Of a stretch of 5,652 nt of DNA, positions 5,598 through 5,652 are shown one piece after another (the first letter of the stretch is position 1; each line of letters begins with the position of its first letter). A model generated the notes under the pieces. That model saw only the letters and a program-made list of their open reading frames with translations, did no database searches and had not been told where the DNA came from. The stretch is taken from NCBI GenBank assembly GCA_937967805.1, contig CALBTC010000460.1, positions 1-5,652 on the forward strand, read 5' to 3'. Source of the stretch: an uncultured Anaerolineaceae bacterium (GTDB lineage Bacteria; Chloroflexota; Anaerolineae; Promineifilales; Promineifilaceae). A program made the position numbers and the translations under genes.

Positions 5598-5608
5598 ATG
5601 CCTTCCAC
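5598..5608. repeat. Right 11-bp target-site duplication of the IS
   Basis: ATGCCTTCCAC directly follows the IS end and is identical to 4085-4095. The bases outside the two copies differ (T at 4084, A at 5609), so the duplication is exactly 11 bp. Confidence 0.92.
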
Positions 5609-5651
5609 ACTTTTCAGTCGCGTGGTTGTCCCACCCGCTGAAATCATTTTG
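5609..5651 (-). pseudogene. 5' segment of the IS-interrupted gene (runs off the right edge)
   Basis: On the minus strand this reads QNDFSGWDNHATEK, and the next codon, TGT, is completed by the target duplication. With the IS removed the frame continues without a stop into the remainder at 4084-3800. The SGWDNHAT pattern faintly recalls the NGWxNxxT motif of small phage and plasmid proteins, but it is too short to assign. The start codon lies outside the window. Confidence 0.5.
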
Positions 5652-5652
5652 T

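Noticed and set aside
1..5652. CRISPR array, tRNA or rRNA genes
   Set aside because: No regularly spaced repeats and no recognisable tRNA or rRNA sequence were seen on either strand.

Overview
This 5.65-kb window looks like an accessory, mobile-DNA-derived stretch of a bacterial chromosome or large mobile element. Nearly all coding signal is on the minus strand. Two short repeats of the ACTTCGAC..GCTCAG type and the mix of small plasmid- or phage-type genes recall Chloroflexota (Anaerolineae-like) genomes. That assignment rests on memory of such genomes and is tentative.

Region 1 (1-849, minus): a gene pair. The upstream gene is a small nucleotidyltransferase-like protein. It is broken by what looks like one extra GCGT unit in a tandem repeat, exactly between the two halves of its catalytic signature. 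Its stop codon overlaps the start of a second gene, which runs off the left edge of the window. The pair is arranged like a toxin-antitoxin or defence module, but no function is proven.

Region 2 (850-1471): no convincing gene. It holds an unassigned open frame (1031-1267, minus), a weak plus-strand promoter candidate, and a strong plus-strand terminator hairpin at 1429-1468. A short non-coding transcript could lie between the last two.

Region 3 (1472-4095, minus): a tightly packed operon of small genes of the kind found on phages, plasmids and integrative elements. Read 5' to 3' it has an 81-91 aa gene remnant, a DUF7694-like protein, a PAPS-reductase-like protein, a 101-aa protein and a 222-aa protein with an RSTSVGD motif. 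The PAPS-reductase-like gene is split by a one-base frameshift, with matching family motifs on both sides. It also carries a repeat-derived in-frame insertion.

Region 4 (4096-5597): a complete IS4-family insertion sequence of 1502 bp. It has a full DDE transposase, 14-bp perfect terminal inverted repeats, and an exact 11-bp target duplication (4085-4095 and 5598-5608). It landed at the edge of a REP-like repeat, inside the first gene of the operon. The host reading frame resumes at 5609-5651 when the IS and one target copy are removed.

Overall, this is a mobile-element cargo operon damaged by an IS insertion and by short indels. Whether the two frameshifts are real, phase-variable or assembly errors is the main open question.
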